Below are positions 9,331-23,412 of a stretch of DNA of 64,000 bases, in pieces; the stretch's first letter is position 1; every line of letters begins with the position of its first letter. The stretch spans positions 40,811,825 to 40,875,824 of the forward strand of contig CAXKWD010000005.1 in NCBI GenBank assembly GCA_964059195.1. Reading direction: 5' to 3'. This DNA is from Ectobius pallidus (Eukaryota; Arthropoda; Insecta; Blattodea; Ectobiidae). The notes under the pieces are model-generated. The model had not been told where the DNA came from, made no database searches, and was given only the letters and a program-made list of their open reading frames with translations. The translations under genes were made by a program, and so were the position numbers.

Positions 9331-10629
9331 GATTGGCGGACTGCCAAAAATATTGTCATCTATAAGAGAATAAAGTGGGCAATTCAATCATTTTCCCCCT
9401 TTAAAAGCCCAGAAATAGATGGGATTTTCTCGGCCCTGCTTCAGCAGGGACATGATTTACTCATTCCAAACTTGGTAAGAATTTTCAGATCTTGCCTGGT
9501 GATGGGTTATGTACACCCGTCGTGGATGCAGGCAAGACTAGTTTTTATTCCTAAGCCCGGTAGGATCTAGTACCTTGACCTAAGGATTTTAGACCTATTA
9601 GTCTGACTTCCTTGCTTTTAACGACTTTGGAAAGGCTAATAGATAGATGTATCAGAGGACCTATCTTAATTTTAAGGCCTTTGAGTGCTGAACAACATGC
9701 CTATCAGGCTGGCAAATCCGTGAAGATGGCGCGTCATCAACTGATTTCAAGGGCTGAAGAAGTGCTTGACCAGGGAGAGATAGCCATGGCAGTGTTTTTG
9801 TACCTAGAGGGGCCTTTAATTTTACTTCATATGGATGTATCTATTGAGGGTGGATTGGACATGGAGTTAACTTGTGTGCAACTCGATGGATTATGGCATC
9901 CCTGGATGGCCGCCGGGCAATAGTGTCTCTCAATCAGTGCAAGCTGATTGTCACTATGCCCAGAGGCTGCCCCCAGGGAGGGGTTCCTGCCCTCACTTAT
10001 TTGGTGCCTGGTGGTAGATGATGTTCTAGCTCAATGAAAGTAGAGTATACGTAGATGATATGGTCAGGGGCAAATTAGCTGATACAGTTTCGGGCCTTAT
10101 ACAAGGTGCCGTTGAGACTGTTGAAAGATGGTGTGGTGAGGTAGGACTGTCGGCTAACCCAGATAAAACTAACCTCGTTGTGTTCACGAGGAAGCTTCGG
10201 CTTGATGGTTTACATGAACCTACCTTCTTCGGGAAGAAGATGCTTCTGTCTATGTCTGTCAAGTATCTGGGAGTGATTCTGGATTCTAGGCTGACTTGGA
10301 AAGAACACATTGTAAACAAGGTGGATAAGGCCTGCAATGTATTGTGGGCCTGTCGGAGGGCCTTTGGTGTGAGGTGGGGATTTAAACCACGTGTGGTTTA
10401 TTGGCTGTATGCCTACATCATTAAGCCTTTCATCACCTATGCTTCGGTTTTGTGGTAGCCATGTGTTGAGAACAAAATAAATAAAATGCAACCCATAGTG
10501 TGTTAGTGGACTACTGGAGCCGTGCGCACAACTCCGGTAAGTGCCCTGGAGACGCTGCTTGGCTAACCTCCTTTGGATCTGGTTATTCAGGGACTTCTTG
10601 AATGCAACGGGACTTTAATGAATTATCCA
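9331..10629 (+). pseudogene. Reverse transcriptase fragment, U3
   Basis: Copy of the U2 fragment with no difference noticed. The same stop after FIPKPG, the same frameshifts and the same Tyr in motif A are present, so it cannot make a working enzyme. Confidence 0.9.
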
Positions 10630-11314
10630 GTAAGAGGGGCACAATGTGCCCAATTATGTGGCCTACGTTCACGTGACCGAAAGGGCCCAACCCATTCATA
10701 TTCTTTCATTCAAAGCTATATAAGTTTTAACATGACAGTATATTTTTCACATAGATTAGATCCGTAACAGCTTCAAGTGTTTTGAAATGTAATCAAATCT
10801 TTTAAGACCTTCGAGGCATTTAATATGACGATTATAGTTGGAAATAATATTTTAAGGTTAGGAATGTATGCCGATATTCTTTTAAGATTTAGACTTTCAG
10901 TTCTGAAAATGTGTAAAAATAAGATTTCTTGAAATATATTCCTCAGAAATTGAGCGTAACTTGACATTTCCTTTACTCCAGTAAGCGTCCGCTGTTTGAA
11001 GAGAATACAACAGTTGCTACTAAGACCTACCTAAGAATATCTCACATGTGAAAGCTACGAGATTCTACTCAGTTATTTTCTCCTTGTATAATATTTATGA
11101 GGTAATACTTCATAGGAATTGTCATAATTTCGTGGCATATAAATTTGTACATGTCAAACAAGCAAAACGGCATAACGGCATAAAGCTAGCTACTTTACCG
11201 GCAATTCATTTTCTTCGAGAATGTACTTTATAGGTTCTTCCATCAGGTAATAAGGGATGGATTATTCATTCTAATTCGGGGTTCATTTTTATTTCATTTG
11301 TCTATTATTATACA

Positions 11315-11856
11315 GTGGTAGATGCAATAAGTGATATAGATCTAGCAGAGAAAATGATAAGGAATAAGTTGCACCATTGTTGGTCTTGTGTACCTTAGAT
11401 CGTTTTCGTATAAATACAAAACATGATATCACTTGCTTGGAAACGAAAATACCGGATTGCATAGCCAAAATTCGTAGATGTAGGAACGATATGTTAAAAG
11501 AATAAAAAATAGTAGAATTAACTAAGAAATTTCAGTGTGAGAGATACGCGTTTTCGAGATTAACAGACAATAACATATTAGAATTTATAAGAAAATATTT
11601 AGCAGCATTTCACATAGGGAAGTTGACGCAAATTGAAGGGCTAACCAAGACGTTCTGCGAAATTTGGCTAAAAAATGAAGGGCTGCCATCAAGAGACAGC
11701 CTGTATGAGCTTTACGTCTGGTTCGGCGTGGAAAGAGGGATCGAAAAAGATAAGCTGGATGAAGATCTCTTAACGCTGGGTAAAGACTTGTATAACTTAA
11801 AAGAGGAAAGGCTCCACAAAGAAGCGGTAAGAAGAGAATATAGATTTATAAAATAG
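11315..11856 (+). pseudogene. Coding-like segment with TAA stop, U3
   Basis: Identical by eye to the U2 form: TAA stop, TTG and ATA variants, no usable Met after the stop. Confidence 0.6.
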
Positions 11857-11962
11857 GCTGTATAGTTTGTAAGAAATTGTTGATTGTAGTTTTATAGAAG
11901 GGCCCCCCGAGAAATACACTGTAATCGAAGGGGACCCACTTTAGATATGAATTCTGAATAAA

Positions 11963-11963
<1 letters not shown>

Positions 11964-11996
<33 letters not shown>
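11964..11996 (+). repeat. (ATT)11 microsatellite, U3
   Basis: Eleven perfect triplets, as in U2. Confidence 0.98.
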
Positions 11997-12000
<4 letters not shown>

Positions 12001-12937
12001 CACTTGCCTAGCAACGAGTATATGTAAATTTCCGAATCAGCGAGATATGCTACTAAAAAGGAATGATGTGTATTCAACATTCATTTAGTTTTGATCTTGA
12101 GAGGTGAACGAGAATGAGAACAAGTTTACACAGTACTAGCCACGGAGTGGGCTGATGGTTGACAGTATTTAATGTGATTTCCATCGAACTAGTCTTTCAA
12201 CTTAGAGTTTGTAATAATATTTCCTGCCCTCATGTACAAGACATGACCAGACTCTATTTAATTGGAAGTTTTCGAACGCTGGCGTAGTGTAACTTAATTT
12301 TCAACATATTTAGTCTATTATATATTATCCCTATGTTAAGAAGGAGACTGAGCTTTTACTAGACATAATACCACAATAGAAAACTTGCGTTCCTTTTATT
12401 TACATCTTTCCTTATGAAACAGATAATCATAAATACGATTATAGATACTGATGCAATATTCGTGAACCCTACTTAATATGCAAATAAATTCATTACGATT
12501 TCCAACAAGGGCAAGTAATGTACTTCGTGGGGTTTGGGGCCACTTCATTGATGGGGCCTTGCGTCATGAATAGGTAAAGGTAGAGCATGCGATTTCAACT
12601 ATAAAATTCACTGATTTTTACTCAACCTTTACAGATGCTGGTACGCATAGGAATTTCAACAGAAATGAGGTTCACATCCTAAGGTTGCACTATCTTAAGA
12701 AGAGAATTGGACCTACGCATCGACCAAACACATAAGCTAAGTACCTCAATTGTTTTCAAATGCTTAATATAATCGAAGACACTCTCGCCTACTTAAATTT
12801 TTAAGTATAAGAAATTTATGGCGGAGATTTGGAGGTAGTATCTTGAAATATAAATTGCAGAATTTATGCAACTAGGCCTTCACCAAAAATTTCAAGCAAG
12901 TATTAGAATTCATCGTTTCCACACACGACCCTGTATT

Positions 12938-13571
12938 CTTGTGCTGCGGGACTTGCCAACCTTGAAGGGTTAAGATTGAAGTTAAGAACGAGGAGGCCAT
13001 GTGTCTCTGATAATGGTTCCGGGTGCCATTGCGTTGGACATCTGGGTAGTTTCTTTCTGACTTGGGACGTGGGTGTTATTACAAAATGAACCTTTCAAGA
13101 TACGTAACCACATTATAACATTTTGTTAAATGCACTGAGTACTTAGGAGTTTTCTTCCTGTGGAAGATGCATGTAGACGGCCTATGGCACGGGACAAACG
13201 TCTCTGTAAGCCTGTGTGTTTAGGAATGTGGCGAGCCAATAGAGTGAAGTTAATTCTTTCGCAAGCTGCGTCGCGTCGTTTGTTAGCAGTCCCTGGAGCG
13301 GGGTTAGGTCTTTCGCAAACTGCTCTGAATGATTGATTTACCAGGAAAATATTGATTATGTAAAATACGAAGTACAATATTATATGGTTAGGTAGGAGAA
13401 GAAAGGTTTCATTTTGTAATGATACTAACGTAACGGGTCAGGGGAAATTACCCAGATGCCCATGCAATGGTGCCTAGAAGCCTTTATCAGTGATACGTGA
13501 TAATTAATCCCTCCGAGTTTTTGACGTAAACATTCTTCGACGCCTTCAGTTGACAAGTACCAAAGCACAAG
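12938..13571. repeat. Imperfect inverted repeat, U3
   Basis: As in U2, with C to A at 13340 in the spacer. Confidence 0.75.
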
Positions 13572-14023
13572 GACTCAAGGTTGCGTGAATTTTATTTAAC
13601 ATGGAAGCGTCTGCTTAATTTTGTGATATTTTGTATTAAAATGTTGGTGCAGGATTCGAACTGAATCCTGGTCTCTATCAGGTCCCCAGGGTATTAGCTA
13701 CTCTTAGCAGTGTTATGATATTTCCTAGATTAACAGTGTTAACTCACTATAAAATAATAATAGGTTCTCTTTAATTTTTCACGTCCTTATCAAAAGAAGA
13801 CGGACATGACAATATTAGTGAACTGCAACGTTATGGCTCAAATGCTTTCGACTACAGGCGGAAGAACCATGAAGTAGAATCATCAAGACTACTCCTGAAA
13901 ATGTCTATTTGGGTAAGCATTGATTATAATTGTATTACGTAATGAAATATATGTATGTCACTAATAATAATATGCAAAATAATTTTTAAACGTATCTTTC
14001 TATTTGGCCGACTTGCTATGCAG

Positions 14024-15322
14024 GATTGGCGGACTGCCAAAAATATTGTCATCTATAAGAGAATAAAGTGGGCAATTCAATCATTTTCCCCCTTTAAAAG
14101 CCCAGAAATAGATGGGATTTTCTCGGCCCTGCTTCAGCAGGGACATGATTTACTCATTCCAAACTTGGTAAGAATTTTCAGATCTTGCCTGGTGATGGGT
14201 TATGTACACCCGTCGTGGATGCAGGCAAGACTAGTTTTTATTCCTAAGCCCGGTAGGATCTAGTACCTTGACCTAAGGATTTTAGACCTATTAGTCTGAC
14301 TTCCTTGCTTTTAACGACTTTGGAAAGGCTAATAGATAGATGTATCAGAGGACCTATCTTAATTTTAAGGCCTTTGAGTGCTGAACAACATGCCTATCAG
14401 GCTGGCAAATCCGTGAAGATGGCGCGTCATCAACTGATTTCAAGGGCTGAAGAAGTGCTTGACCAGGGAGAGATAGCCATGGCAGTGTTTTTGTACCTAG
14501 AGGGGCCTTTAATTTTACTTCATATGGATGTATCTATTGAGGGTGGATTGGACATGGAGTTAACTTGTGTGCAACTCGATGGATTATGGCATCCCTGGAT
14601 GGCCGCCGGGCAATAGTGTCTCTCAATCAGTGCAAGCTGATTGTCACTATGCCCAGAGGCTGCCCCCAGGGAGGGGTTCCTGCCCTCACTTATTTGGTGC
14701 CTGGTGGTAGATGATGTTCTAGCTCAATGAAAGTAGAGTATACGTAGATGATATGGTCAGGGGCAAATTAGCTGATACAGTTTCGGGCCTTATACAAGGT
14801 GCCGTTGAGACTGTTGAAAGATGGTGTGGTGAGGTAGGACTGTCGGCTAACCCAGATAAAACTAACCTCGTTGTGTTCACGAGGAAGCTTCGGCTTGATG
14901 GTTTACATGAACCTACCTTCTTCGGGAAGAAGATGCTTCTGTCTATGTCTGTCAAGTATCTGGGAGTGATTCTGGATTCTAGGCTGACTTGGAAAGAACA
15001 CATTGTAAACAAGGTGGATAAGGCCTGCAATGTATTGTGGGCCTGTCGGAGGGCCTTTGGTGTGAGGTGGGGATTTAAACCACGTGTGGTTTATTGGCTG
15101 TATGCCTACATCATTAAGCCTTTCATCACCTATGCTTCGGTTTTGTGGTAGCCATGTGTTGAGAACAAAATAAATAAAATGCAACCCATAGTGTGTTAGT
15201 GGACTACTGGAGCCGTGCGCACAACTCCGGTAAGTGCCCTGGAGACGCTGCTTGGCTAACCTCCTTTGGATCTGGTTATTCAGGGACTTCTTGAATGCAA
15301 CGGGACTTTAATGAATTATCCA
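14024..15322 (+). pseudogene. Reverse transcriptase fragment, U4
   Basis: Copy of the U2 fragment with no difference noticed; all inactivating changes are shared. Confidence 0.9.
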
Positions 15323-16007
15323 GTAAGAGGGGCACAATGTGCCCAATTATGTGGCCTACGTTCACGTGACCGAAAGGGCCCAACCCATTCATATTCTTTC
15401 ATTCAAAGCTATATAAGTTTTAACATGACAGTATATTTTTCACATAGATTAGATCCGTAACAGCTTCAAGTGTTTTGAAATGTAATCAAATCTTTTAAGA
15501 CCTTCGAGGCATTTAATATGACGATTATAGTTGGAAATAATATTTTAAGGTTAGGAATGTATGCCGATATTCTTTTAAGATTTAGACTTTCAGTTCTGAA
15601 AATGTGTAAAAATAAGATTTCTTGAAATATATTCCTCAGAAATTGAGCGTAACTTGACATTTCCTTTACTCCAGTAAGCGTCCGCTGTTTGAAGAGAATA
15701 CAACAGTTGCTACTAAGACCTACCTAAGAATATCTCACATGTGAAAGCTACGAGATTCTACTCAGTTATTTTCTCCTTGTATAATATTTATGAGGTAATA
15801 CTTCATAGGAATTGTCATAATTTCGTGGCATATAAATTTGTACATGTCAAACAAGCAAAACGGCATAACGGCATAAAGCTAGCTACTTTACCGGCAATTC
15901 ATTTTCTTCGAGAATGTACTTTATAGGTTCTTCCATCAGGTAATAAGGGATGGATTATTCATTCTAATTCGGGGTTCATTTTTATTTCATTTGTCTATTA
16001 TTATACA

Positions 16008-16549
16008 GTGGTAGATGCAATAAGTGATATAGATCTAGCAGAGAAAATGATAAGGAATAAGTTGCACCATTGTTGGTCTTGTGTACCTTAGATCGTTTTC
16101 GTATAAATACAAAACATGATATCACTTGCTTGGAAACGAAAATACCGGATTGCATAGCCAAAATTCGTAGATGTAGGAACGATATGTTAAAAGAATAAAA
16201 AATAGTAGAATTAACTAAGAAATTTCAGTGTGAGAGATACGCGTTTTCGAGATTAACAGACAATAACATATTAGAATTTATAAGAAAATATTTAGCAGCA
16301 TTTCACATAGGGAAGTTGACGCAAATTGAAGGGCTAACCAAGACGTTCTGCGAAATTTGGCTAAAAAATGAAGGGCTGCCATCAAGAGACAGCCTGTATG
16401 AGCTTTACGTCTGGTTCGGCGTGGAAAGAGGGATCGAAAAAGATAAGCTGGATGAAGATCTCTTAACGCTGGGTAAAGACTTGTATAACTTAAAAGAGGA
16501 AAGGCTCCACAAAGAAGCGGTAAGAAGAGAATATAGATTTATAAAATAG
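16008..16549 (+). pseudogene. Coding-like segment with TAA stop, U4
   Basis: Identical by eye to the U2 form: TAA stop, TTG and ATA variants, no usable Met after the stop. Confidence 0.6.
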
Positions 16550-16655
16550 GCTGTATAGTTTGTAAGAAATTGTTGATTGTAGTTTTATAGAAGGGCCCCC
16601 CGAGAAATACACTGTAATCGAAGGGGACCCACTTTAGATATGAATTCTGAATAAA

Positions 16656-16656
<1 letters not shown>

Positions 16657-16692
<36 letters not shown>
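16657..16692 (+). repeat. (ATT)12 microsatellite, U4
   Basis: Twelve perfect triplets; the only difference noticed between U4 and U2. Confidence 0.98.
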
Positions 16693-16696
<4 letters not shown>

Positions 16697-17633
16697 CACT
16701 TGCCTAGCAACGAGTATATGTAAATTTCCGAATCAGCGAGATATGCTACTAAAAAGGAATGATGTGTATTCAACATTCATTTAGTTTTGATCTTGAGAGG
16801 TGAACGAGAATGAGAACAAGTTTACACAGTACTAGCCACGGAGTGGGCTGATGGTTGACAGTATTTAATGTGATTTCCATCGAACTAGTCTTTCAACTTA
16901 GAGTTTGTAATAATATTTCCTGCCCTCATGTACAAGACATGACCAGACTCTATTTAATTGGAAGTTTTCGAACGCTGGCGTAGTGTAACTTAATTTTCAA
17001 CATATTTAGTCTATTATATATTATCCCTATGTTAAGAAGGAGACTGAGCTTTTACTAGACATAATACCACAATAGAAAACTTGCGTTCCTTTTATTTACA
17101 TCTTTCCTTATGAAACAGATAATCATAAATACGATTATAGATACTGATGCAATATTCGTGAACCCTACTTAATATGCAAATAAATTCATTACGATTTCCA
17201 ACAAGGGCAAGTAATGTACTTCGTGGGGTTTGGGGCCACTTCATTGATGGGGCCTTGCGTCATGAATAGGTAAAGGTAGAGCATGCGATTTCAACTATAA
17301 AATTCACTGATTTTTACTCAACCTTTACAGATGCTGGTACGCATAGGAATTTCAACAGAAATGAGGTTCACATCCTAAGGTTGCACTATCTTAAGAAGAG
17401 AATTGGACCTACGCATCGACCAAACACATAAGCTAAGTACCTCAATTGTTTTCAAATGCTTAATATAATCGAAGACACTCTCGCCTACTTAAATTTTTAA
17501 GTATAAGAAATTTATGGCGGAGATTTGGAGGTAGTATCTTGAAATATAAATTGCAGAATTTATGCAACTAGGCCTTCACCAAAAATTTCAAGCAAGTATT
17601 AGAATTCATCGTTTCCACACACGACCCTGTATT

Positions 17634-18267
17634 CTTGTGCTGCGGGACTTGCCAACCTTGAAGGGTTAAGATTGAAGTTAAGAACGAGGAGGCCATGTGT
17701 CTCTGATAATGGTTCCGGGTGCCATTGCGTTGGACATCTGGGTAGTTTCTTTCTGACTTGGGACGTGGGTGTTATTACAAAATGAACCTTTCAAGATACG
17801 TAACCACATTATAACATTTTGTTAAATGCACTGAGTACTTAGGAGTTTTCTTCCTGTGGAAGATGCATGTAGACGGCCTATGGCACGGGACAAACGTCTC
17901 TGTAAGCCTGTGTGTTTAGGAATGTGGCGAGCCAATAGAGTGAAGTTAATTCTTTCGCAAGCTGCGTCGCGTCGTTTGTTAGCAGTCCCTGGAGCGGGGT
18001 TAGGTCTTTCGCAAACTGCTCTGAATGATTGATTTCCCAGGAAAATATTGATTATGTAAAATACGAAGTACAATATTATATGGTTAGGTAGGAGAAGAAA
18101 GGTTTCATTTTGTAATGATACTAACGTAACGGGTCAGGGGAAATTACCCAGATGCCCATGCAATGGTGCCTAGAAGCCTTTATCAGTGATACGTGATAAT
18201 TAATCCCTCCGAGTTTTTGACGTAAACATTCTTCGACGCCTTCAGTTGACAAGTACCAAAGCACAAG
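17634..18267. repeat. Imperfect inverted repeat, U4
   Basis: As in U2; no difference noticed. Confidence 0.75.
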
Positions 18268-18719
18268 GACTCAAGGTTGCGTGAATTTTATTTAACATGG
18301 AAGCGTCTGCTTAATTTTGTGATATTTTGTATTAAAATGTTGGTGCAGGATTCGAACTGAATCCTGGTCTCTATCAGGTCCCCAGGGTATTAGCTACTCT
18401 TAGCAGTGTTATGATATTTCCTAGATTAACAGTGTTAACTCACTATAAAATAATAATAGGTTCTCTTTAATTTTTCACGTCCTTATCAAAAGAAGACGGA
18501 CATGACAATATTAGTGAACTGCAACGTTATGGCTCAAATGCTTTCGACTACAGGCGGAAGAACCATGAAGTAGAATCATCAAGACTACTCCTGAAAATGT
18601 CTATTTGGGTAAGCATTGATTATAATTGTATTACGTAATGAAATATATGTATGTCACTAATAATAATATGCAAAATAATTTTTAAACGTATCTTTCTATT
18701 TGGCCGACTTGCTATGCAG

Positions 18720-20018
18720 GATTGGCGGACTGCCAAAAATATTGTCATCTATAAGAGAATAAAGTGGGCAATTCAATCATTTTCCCCCTTTAAAAGCCCA
18801 GAAATAGATGGGATTTTCTCGGCCCTGCTTCAGCAGGGACATGATTTACTCATTCCAAACTTGGTAAGAATTTTCAGATCTTGCCTGGTGATGGGTTATG
18901 TACACCCGTCGTGGATGCAGGCAAGACTAGTTTTTATTCCTAAGCCCGGTAGGATCTAGTACCTTGACCTAAGGATTTTAGACCTATTAGTCTGACTTCC
19001 TTGCTTTTAACGACTTTGGAAAGGCTAATAGATAGATGTATCAGAGGACCTATCTTAATTTTAAGGCCTTTGAGTGCTGAACAACATGCCTATCAGGCTC
19101 GCAAATCCGTGAAGATGGCGCGTCATCAACTGATTTCAAGGGCTGAAGAAGTGCTTGACCAGGGAGAGATAGCCATGGCAGTGTTTTTGTACCTAGAGGG
19201 GCCTTTAATTTTACTTCATATGGATGTATCTATTGAGGGTGGATTGGACATGGAGTTAACTTGTGTGCAACTCGATGGATTATGGCATCCCTGGATGGCC
19301 GCCGGGCAATAGTGTCTCTCAATCAGTGCAAGCTGATTGTCACTATGCCCAGAGGCTGCCCCCAGGGAGGGGTTCCTGCCCTCACTTATTTGGTGCCTGG
19401 TGGTAGATGATGTTCTAGCTCAATGAAAGTAGAGTATACGTAGATGATATGGTCAGGGGCAAATTAGCTGATACAGTTTCGGGCCTTATACAAGGTGCCG
19501 TTGAGACTGTTGAAAGATGGTGTGGTGAGGTAGGACTGTCGGCTAACCCAGATAAAACTAACCTCGTTGTGTTCACGAGGAAGCTTCGGCTTGATGGTTT
19601 ACATGAACCTACCTTCTTCGGGAAGAAGATGCTTCTGTCTATGTCTGTCAAGTATCTGGGAGTGATTCTGGATTCTAGGCTGACTTGGAAAGAACACATT
19701 GTAAACAAGGTGGATAAGGCCTGCAATGTATTGTGGGCCTGTCGGAGGGCCTTTGGTGTGAGGTGGGGATTTAAACCACGTGTGGTTTATTGGCTGTATG
19801 CCTACATCATTAAGCCTTTCATCACCTATGCTTCGGTTTTGTGGTAGCCATGTGTTGAGAACAAAATAAATAAAATGCAACCCATAGTGTGTTAGTGGAC
19901 TACTGGAGCCGTGCGCACAACTCCGGTAAGTGCCCTGGAGACGCTGCTTGGCTAACCTCCTTTGGATCTGGTTATTCAGGGACTTCTTGAATGCAACGGG
20001 ACTTTAATGAATTATCCA
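18720..20018 (+). pseudogene. Reverse transcriptase fragment, U5 (Gly to Arg variant)
   Basis: Shares all breaks of the U2 fragment. A G to C change at 19100 turns the AYQAGKSV stretch into AYQARKSV. The same variant is in U10, U11 and U14 and absent elsewhere, which makes it a useful marker for exchange between units. Confidence 0.9.
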
Positions 20019-20703
20019 GTAAGAGGGGCACAATGTGCCCAATTATGTGGCCTACGTTCACGTGACCGAAAGGGCCCAACCCATTCATATTCTTTCATTC
20101 AAAGCTATATAAGTTTTAACATGACAGTATATTTTTCACATAGATTAGATCCGTAACAGCTTCAAGTGTTTTGAAATGTAATCAAATCTTTTAAGACCTT
20201 CGAGGCATTTAATATGACGATTATAGTTGGAAATAATATTTTAAGGTTAGGAATGTATGCCGATATTCTTTTAAGATTTAGACTTTCAGTTCTGAAAATG
20301 TGTAAAAATAAGATTTCTTGAAATATATTCCTCAGAAATTGAGCGTAACTTGACATTTCCTTTACTCCAGTAAGCGTCCGCTGTTTGAAGAGAATACAAC
20401 AGTTGCTACTAAGACCTACCTAAGAATATCTCACATGTGAAAGCTACGAGATTCTACTCAGTTATTTTCTCCTTGTATAATATTTATGAGGTAATACTTC
20501 ATAGGAATTGTCATAATTTCGTGGCATATAAATTTGTACATGTCAAACAAGCAAAACGGCATAACGGCATAAAGCTAGCTACTTTACCGGCAATTCATTT
20601 TCTTCGAGAATGTACTTTATAGGTTCTTCCATCAGGTAATAAGGGATGGATTATTCATTCTAATTCGGGGTTCATTTTTATTTCATTTGTCTATTATTAT
20701 ACA

Positions 20704-21245
20704 GTGGTAGATGCAATAAGTGATATAGATCTAGCAGAGAAAATGATAAGGAATAAGTTGCACCATTGTTGGTCTTGTGTACCTTAGATCGTTTTCGTAT
20801 AAATACAAAACATGATATCACTTGCTTGGAAACGAAAATACCGGATTGCATAGCCAAAATTCGTAGATGTAGGAACGATATGTTAAAAGAATAAAAAATA
20901 GTAGAATTAACTAAGAAATTTCAGTGTGAGAGATACGCGTTTTCGAGATTAACAGACAATAACATATTAGAATTTATAAGAAAATATTTAGCAGCATTTC
21001 ACATAGGGAAGAAGACGCAAATTGAAGGGCTAACCAAGACGTTCTGCGAAATTTGGCTAAAAAATGAAGGGCTGCCATCAAGAGACAGCCTGTATGAGCT
21101 TTACGTCTGGTTCGGCGTGGAAAGAGGGATCGAAAAAGATAAGCTGGATGAAGATCTCTTAACGCTGGGTAAAGACTTGTATAACTTAAAAGAGGAAAGG
21201 CTCCACAAAGAAGCGGTAAGAAGAGAATATAGATTTATAAAATAG
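20704..21245 (+). pseudogene. Coding-like segment with TAA stop but AAG codon, U5 (intermediate form)
   Basis: This copy has the TAA stop and the ATA codon of the decayed form but keeps AAG (21012-21014) like the intact copies in U10 and U13. It is therefore an intermediate: either the stop arose before the AAG to TTG double change, or the types recombined between the two sites, which are about 120 bases apart. Confidence 0.6.
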
Positions 21246-21351
21246 GCTGTATAGTTTGTAAGAAATTGTTGATTGTAGTTTTATAGAAGGGCCCCCCGAG
21301 AAATACACTGTAATCGAAGGGGACCCACTTTAGATATGAATTCTGAATAAA

Positions 21352-21352
<1 letters not shown>

Positions 21353-21385
<33 letters not shown>
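21353..21385 (+). repeat. (ATT)11 microsatellite, U5
   Basis: Eleven perfect triplets. Confidence 0.98.
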
Positions 21386-21389
<4 letters not shown>

Positions 21390-22326
21390 CACTTGCCTAG
21401 CAACGAGTATATGTAAATTTCCGAATCAGCGAGATATGCTACTAAAAAGGAATGATGTGTATTCAAAATTCATTTAGTTTTGATCTTGAGAGGTGAACGA
21501 GAATGAGAACAAGTTTACACAGTACTAGCCACGGAGTGGGCTGATGGTTGACAGTATTTAATGTGATTTCCATCGAACTAGTCTTTCAACTTAGAGTTTG
21601 TAATAATATTTCCTGCCCTCATGTACAAGACATGACCAGACTCTATTTAATTGGAAGTTTTCGAACGCTGGCGTAGTGTAACTTAATTTTCAACATATTT
21701 AGTCTATTATATATTATCCCTATGTTAAGAAGGAGACTGAGCTTTTACTAGACATAATACCACAATAGAAAACTTGCGTTCCTTTTATTTACATCTTTCC
21801 TTATGAAACAGATAATCATAAATACGATTATAGATACTGATGCAATATTCGTGAACCCTACTTAATATGCAAATAAATTCATTACGATTTCCAACAAGGG
21901 CAAGTAATGTACTTCGTGGGGTTTGGGGCCACTTCATTGATGGGGCCTTGCGTCATGAATAGGTAAAGGTAGAGCATGCGATTTCAACTATAAAATTCAC
22001 TGATTTTTACTCAACCTTTACAGATGCTGGTACGCATAGGAATTTCAACAGAAATGAGGTTCACATCCTAAGGTTGCACTATCTTAAGAAGAGAATTGGA
22101 CCTACGCATCGACCAAACACATAAGCTAAGTACCTCAATTGTTTTCAAATGCTTAATATAATCGAAGACACTCTCGCCTACTTAAATTTTTAAGTATAAG
22201 AAATTTATGGCGGAGATTTGGAGGTAGTATCGTGAAATATAAATTGCAGAATTTATGCAACTAGGCCTTCACCAAAAATTTCAAACAAGTATTAGAATTC
22301 ATCGTTTCCACACACGACCCTGTATT

Positions 22327-22960
22327 CTTGTGCTGCGGGACTTGCCAACCTTGAAGGGTTAAGATTGAAGTTAAGAACGAGGAGGCCATGTGTCTCTGAT
22401 AATGGTTCCGGGTGCCATTGCGTTGGACATCTGGGTAGTTTCTTTCTGACTTGGGACGTGGGTGTTATTACAAAATGAACCTTTCAAGATACGTAACCAC
22501 ATTATAACATTTTGTTAAATGCACTGAGTACTTAGGAGTTTTCTTCCTGTGGAAGATGCATGTAGACGGCCTATGGCACGGGACAAACGTCTCTGTAAGC
22601 CTGTGTGTTTAGGAATGTGGCGAGCCAATAGAGTGAAGTTAATTCTTTCGCAAGCTGCGTCGCGTCGTTTGTTAGCAGTCCCTGGAGCGGGGTTAGGTCT
22701 TTCGCAAACTGCTCTGAATGATTGATTTCCCAGGAAAATATTGATTATGTAAAATACGAAGTACAATATTATATGGTTAGGTAGGAGAAGAAAGGTTTCA
22801 TTTTGTAATGATACTAACGTAACGGGTCAGGGGAAATTACCCAGATGCCCATGCAATGGTGCCTAGAAGCCTTTATCAGTGATACGTGATAATTAATCCC
22901 TCCGAGTTTTTGACGTAAACATTCTTCGACGCCTTCAGTTGACAAGTACCAAAGCACAAG
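22327..22960. repeat. Imperfect inverted repeat, U5
   Basis: As in U2; no difference noticed within the arms. Confidence 0.75.
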
Positions 22961-23412
22961 GACTCAAGGTTGCGTGAATTTTATTTAACATGGAAGCGTC
23001 TGCTTAATTTTGTGATATTTTGTATTAAAATGTTGGTGCAGGATTCGAACTGAATCCTGGTCTCTATCAGGTCCCCAGGGTATTAGCTACTCTTAGCAGT
23101 GTTATGATATTTCCTAGATTAACAGTGTTAACTCACTATAAAATAATAATAGGTTCTCTTTAATTTTTCACGTCCTTATCAAAAGAAGACGGACATGACA
23201 ATATTAGTGAACTGCAACGTTATGGCTCAAATGCTTTCGACTACAGGCGGAAGAACCATGAAGTAGAATCATCAAGACTACTCCTGAAAATGTCTATTTG
23301 GGTAAGCATTGATTATAATTGTATTACGTAATGAAATATATGTATGTCACTAATAATAATATGCAAAATAATTTTTAAACGTATCTTTCTATTTGGCCGA
23401 CTTGCTATGCAG

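Larger units (their letters stand above)
4666..9358. repeat. Macrosatellite unit U2 (4693 bp, reference unit)
   Basis: Full-length unit used as reference for the annotation. It lacks the 31-base deletion and has 11 ATT triplets. In order it holds the reverse transcriptase fragment, an AT-rich gap, the coding-like segment with its 3' tail and ATT tract, a gene-less stretch, the inverted repeat, and a gap leading into the next reverse transcriptase copy. Composition is AT-rich throughout, with richer GC in the reverse transcriptase and in the spacer of the inverted repeat. Confidence 0.99.
9359..14051. repeat. Macrosatellite unit U3 (4693 bp)
   Basis: Same length as U2 with 11 ATT triplets. 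The only difference from U2 noticed by eye is C to A at 13340 in the spacer of the inverted repeat. U9 shares this change. Confidence 0.99.
14052..18747. repeat. Macrosatellite unit U4 (4696 bp)
   Basis: Matches U2 by eye except for 12 ATT triplets instead of 11, which accounts for the three extra bases. Confidence 0.99.
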
